From an uncultured Lachnospiraceae bacterium (GTDB taxonomy: Bacteria; Bacillota; Clostridia; Lachnospirales; Lachnospiraceae), in the NCBI GenBank assembly GCA_910585825.1, contig CAJUEY010000003.1:62001-126000 (forward strand): 64,000 nt of DNA, in the 5' to 3' direction. Below are positions 61,631 through 64,000 of this stretch, in pieces (the stretch's first letter is position 1; every line of letters starts with the position of its first letter). The notes beneath the pieces were generated by a model. It was given only the letters and a program-made list of their open reading frames with translations, was not told where the DNA came from and did not search any database. The position numbers were made by a program, and so were the translations under genes.

Positions 61631-62383
61631 CTATCTTAAACTCAGACTTTTGTCTGGTGAAATAATTACATCCACACCCCAGGCGCTTTTAATTGCCTCC
61701 TGTGCACTATGTGTCTGCACCGCATCTGCCTCGGCTTCCAGGTAGAGGCTGTAGCCATCGTATTCATAAGCCGTTGTAACGGTCTGATATCCGTCCTTTT
61801 CTGTTACCGTTTCTTTTATCTTGCCGGTAATTGCAGGATCAATCCGCAGCGTATCTGTAATATCGGCTGTAGTTTCTCCCGGCGCTATGCTCTTTGTATA
61901 ATAAAGAACCGTACGCTCTCTGGTAGACGCATTTTCATCTATCACCCAACCGTTTCCGGTAAAATGCAGATCAATCAGCTCCGGGGAAAGCGTCGTATCT
62001 TTGCCCTCCTGATCCACCCAGCTTTTTTTGATGATGACTCTTACATAGGTATCAATCGTTCCGCTGTTGGCAACGGCCAGTTTCTCCGGATATTCCCTGC
62101 CCGGTTCTAATGTTTCTCCCTCTGCCAGCAAATTGGAAAGAAGGGTTCCTTCCGTTTCGTTCCACTGGTCATTTTTATGGGTATAATCCCGAAACCCAAC
62201 CTTTTCTCCATTTTCTGTCAGCGTAACGCCAATACTGGAAACCGTAACCTCTGCTGCATAATTTTCACTGTAATAGACAAGCGCAGCCCTTGCGCTTCCC
62301 ACTGTACTGAACACCAGTAAGAGTGCAGCCGATGCAAGAAGCAGAACCGGTTTTATGTGAGAAGATGTTTTTTTCCCGCTCAT
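61631..62383 (-). CDS. TasA-like secreted protein
   Basis: The protein has 250 residues. The N-terminal hydrophobic stretch (PVLLLASAALLLVFSTVGSA) ends in RAALVYYSENYAAEV, similar to the SipW-dependent signal peptides of TasA-like fibre proteins. DTYVRVIIKKSW and ITDTLRIDPAITGKI are strands of the same beta-sandwich type. It has no anchor and should be secreted or assembled into fibres. GGAGG lies upstream and the ATG overlaps the stop of the preceding gene. A SipW-type peptidase gene is not in this window. Confidence 0.65.
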   Translation of the reverse strand: MSGKKTSSHIKPVLLLASAALLLVFSTVGSARAALVYYSENYAAEVTVSSIGVTLTENGEKVGFRDYTHKNDQWNETEGTLLSNLLAEGETLEPGREYPEKLAVANSGTIDTYVRVIIKKSWVDQEGKDTTLSPELIDLHFTGNGWVIDENASTRERTVLYYTKSIAPGETTADITDTLRIDPAITGKIKETVTEKDGYQTVTTAYEYDGYSLYLEAEADAVQTHSAQEAIKSAWGVDVIISPDKSLSLR

Positions 62384-62937
62384 GATCTGCCGCCTCCTTC
62401 CTCTCCTGTATAGGTGCTTGTGTTGGAATCCGATATTTTATTCCAATCTGCCCCGGGCCTTCCCTGCTCGTCATAAATTACCCTCGTGCATTCCTGCACG
62501 ACGATGACATTAAAATCTCTTTGACTGTCCGTGCTTTCCATTGCATTTTTTATATTTTCGACTCCTGCCAGCAATTCTTCTGTACTGCCTCCCGCCGGAA
62601 CAATATCGCTGTAATAATAATATCCGTCTGCACCCGGCGACCATTTTCCCGATTTGTCCGTATAGGTAAGCTGTTCCTGATACTCTGCTCCGGCAAACAG
62701 CTTCACACGCACATAGCAGTCATAATCTCCGGTATTTGTGATGCTGATATGTTTCATCCAGTCCACTACCTTTTCCTCCGGCGTCGTCACAGTAAATCCA
62801 AGACGAATTTTTGCACCTCCTTTTGCCGTGGCATAGGTTGTAAAATATGCCATGGCGCTGCCAATTCCAAGATTCATGATAAGTACAAAAGCGGCCGCTG
62901 CTAAGACAAATATTTTTTTGTCAGAATATTTCCTCAT
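62380..62937 (-). CDS. TasA-like secreted protein, short
   Basis: The protein has 185 residues. The signal (FVLAAAAFVLIMNLGIGSAM) runs into AYFTTYATAKGGAKIRLGFT, the AYFT segment common after SipW-type cleavage sites. HISITNTGDYDCYVRVKLFA is the TasA-type strand pair. The last residues (TYTGEEGGGRS) show no anchor. I use the ATG at 62937 with GGAGG eight bases upstream; GTG at 62940 is an alternative. Probably a fibre or matrix component co-made with its neighbour. Confidence 0.65.
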   Translation of the reverse strand: MRKYSDKKIFVLAAAAFVLIMNLGIGSAMAYFTTYATAKGGAKIRLGFTVTTPEEKVVDWMKHISITNTGDYDCYVRVKLFAGAEYQEQLTYTDKSGKWSPGADGYYYYSDIVPAGGSTEELLAGVENIKNAMESTDSQRDFNVIVVQECTRVIYDEQGRPGADWNKISDSNTSTYTGEEGGGRS

Positions 62938-62967
62938 CACTCATTCCTCCATATGCATCTTTTTGCT

Positions 62968-64000
62968 TTATTTTCGCTTTATCAGAATTCTTCTGTTTCT
63001 TGCATTTATCCTGGCGCGTTTGCGAAACCATACGATACTAAATGCCGCCGTCATAACGACAGCCAGAGCAGCCGTGCCAACTACAGTGCGCAAACGGTTA
63101 TTCTCGTCGGAAAGGATATCTTTTACCATATCCGCCAACGGCACGCTTTCGTCTTCTGCCTCTATACGATCTTCCTCTGCCGCCGGATTTTCCTCAGGTT
63201 CTTCCTGTAACGGCAGCGCTGCCTCCTGCAAATCTGCCCGCACTACATCCACTGTCTCCGCAGTTTTGCTGCCAGAGGCAGTCTGATTATCCACCGCAGA
63301 CATATCCCTGTGTGTGGAGGAAGCCTTCTGCACCCGGGAACCGCCTTCTTCTCCTGCATTGGATTCTATTTCACTTTCTTTCACTTCTTCTCTGTCGGAT
63401 GCCTGCGTCTGATCCTGTTCATCCTTTTTGTCTACAGAAGGTTTCCATGCCCCTCCGTTACTGTCTGCCTCCTGCTGATAATCCCATTTATTATTTTCAA
63501 ATTTGAAATGATTTACAATTCCGCTTCCGCCGTTTATACGTTGATCATACTTGTTTTCAAAAGAAACGCTGACTGGATTTCCTTCCATCTCCTCAGCAAT
63601 GATGACTGCCGACTGTTCCTTTCCGGAAACCGTTGTATAACTTGCTCCACTGTAAATCTCCGTCACCGTTACTTCTGCTCCCGCCGGAATATGAGAAACC
63701 AAAAGCTCTTTTTGTCCCGGTTCGTTAAAATTCAACGAAACTACGTCACTATATACGTTTTTTCCCTCTTTGACGGCTTCAATCTGAAATACAAAAAATG
63801 CATCCCCCAGGGTTTCATTATAAGAAACAAGTTTTTTTTGAATGATCAGCTCTCCATAAAGGTCTTTCTGTTCCGGTTTCAGCTCTGTTTCTATCTGATA
63901 GATCCAGTCATCACTGGACGCACTGTCCTGCGGATCGTAATAATTGTTTGGAACTGACAGTAGAAACGGAGAAAATGAGTACTCATACCAAAGGCTTTTT
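62968..64000 (-). CDS. large surface protein, C-terminal part only
   Basis: The frame stays open from the stop at 62968 to the right edge, so the real start lies outside the window; a TTG near 63735 is internal and not a start. The visible 343 residues hold one beta-sandwich repeat (DLYGELIIQKKLVSYNETLG; VTVTEIYSGASYTTVSG; VSVSFENKYDQ) of the kind found in pilin-like adhesins. A long acidic Glu/Asp-rich linker follows, then a membrane helix (VVGTAALAVVMTAAFSIVWF) and a basic tail. No LPXTG-like motif is visible. It is upstream of the TasA-like genes and probably co-transcribed. Confidence 0.78.
   Translation of the reverse strand, partial: KSLWYEYSFSPFLLSVPNNYYDPQDSASSDDWIYQIETELKPEQKDLYGELIIQKKLVSYNETLGDAFFVFQIEAVKEGKNVYSDVVSLNFNEPGQKELLVSHIPAGAEVTVTEIYSGASYTTVSGKEQSAVIIAEEMEGNPVSVSFENKYDQRINGGSGIVNHFKFENNKWDYQQEADSNGGAWKPSVDKKDEQDQTQASDREEVKESEIESNAGEEGGSRVQKASSTHRDMSAVDNQTASGSKTAETVDVVRADLQEAALPLQEEPEENPAAEEDRIEAEDESVPLADMVKDILSDENNRLRTVVGTAALAVVMTAAFSIVWFRKRARINARNRRILIKRK

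Noticed and set aside
1..64000. Insertion sequences, transposases, integrases, tRNA or rRNA genes
   Set aside because: I found no transposase-like or recombinase-like protein and no tRNA or rRNA sequence by eye; a tRNA scan would be needed to be certain.

Overview
The window looks like the chromosome of a motile, Gram-positive, low-to-moderate-GC Clostridia, most likely a member of the Lachnospiraceae. The support is AGGAGG-type ribosome binding sites, a fliW-csrA pair inside a late flagellar operon, sigma-28 (SigD-type) promoters, a class B sortase with an LPXTG protein, and many DUF3880-type glycosyltransferases. I cannot name the genus from sequence alone.

Layout. (1) Positions 1-26764, all on the minus strand, form a long surface-sugar locus. 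It runs from a PseB-type UDP-GlcNAc 4,6-dehydratase (26764) through glycosyltransferases, a CDP-glycerol-transferase-like protein, a LicD fusion and UDP-glucose dehydrogenase, past a decayed sulfotransferase-like gene, into a nonulosonic-acid set (aminotransferase, formyltransferase, PIG-L deacetylase, PseG/SpsG-like hydrolase, NeuB-family synthase, cytidylyltransferase). It ends with a 3,4-ketoisomerase/aminotransferase/WbqC group, a glycosyltransferase, a DUF115-like protein and a truncated methyltransferase. Two radical SAM genes and a CBS-domain nucleotidyltransferase sit in the middle. (2) Positions 26834-29387 hold two paralogous plus-strand glycosyltransferases separated by a 51-bp tandem repeat. 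(3) Positions 29374-44183, minus strand, are the late flagellar region: flgM, flgN, two flgK-type genes, flgL, fliW, csrA, flaG, fliD, fliS, a fliT-like gene, two identical flagellins, a small orphan and a Maf-type flagellin glycosyltransferase. (4) Positions 44259-58885 are a Ter stress module: HAD phosphatase, PMCA-type calcium ATPase, three TerD, a TelA-family protein, a three-module YceG protein, a YceG-like/trypsin-like protease fusion, an HpcH/HpaI-like lyase, a StiP-family protein, a TRSP phosphoribosyltransferase, and a diguanylate cyclase whose stop overlaps the TRSP start. (5) Positions 59041-64000 are a sortase/TasA-like surface-protein locus cut by the window edge.

How the parts work together. 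The nonulosonic-acid genes plus Maf fit a flagellin O-glycosylation system. The flagellin leaders carry CsrA-type hairpins and the FliW/CsrA genes lie upstream, which points to the FliW-CsrA-flagellin feedback known from Bacillus. Candidate sigma-28 promoters precede flgM, flaG, both flagellins and the middle of the sugar locus. The Ter region contains the StiP, TRSP, HpcH-like and HAD genes previously proposed by others to make a nucleoside-like metabolite. Its coupling to a GGDEF enzyme and the YceG-protease fusion are the least familiar parts of the window.
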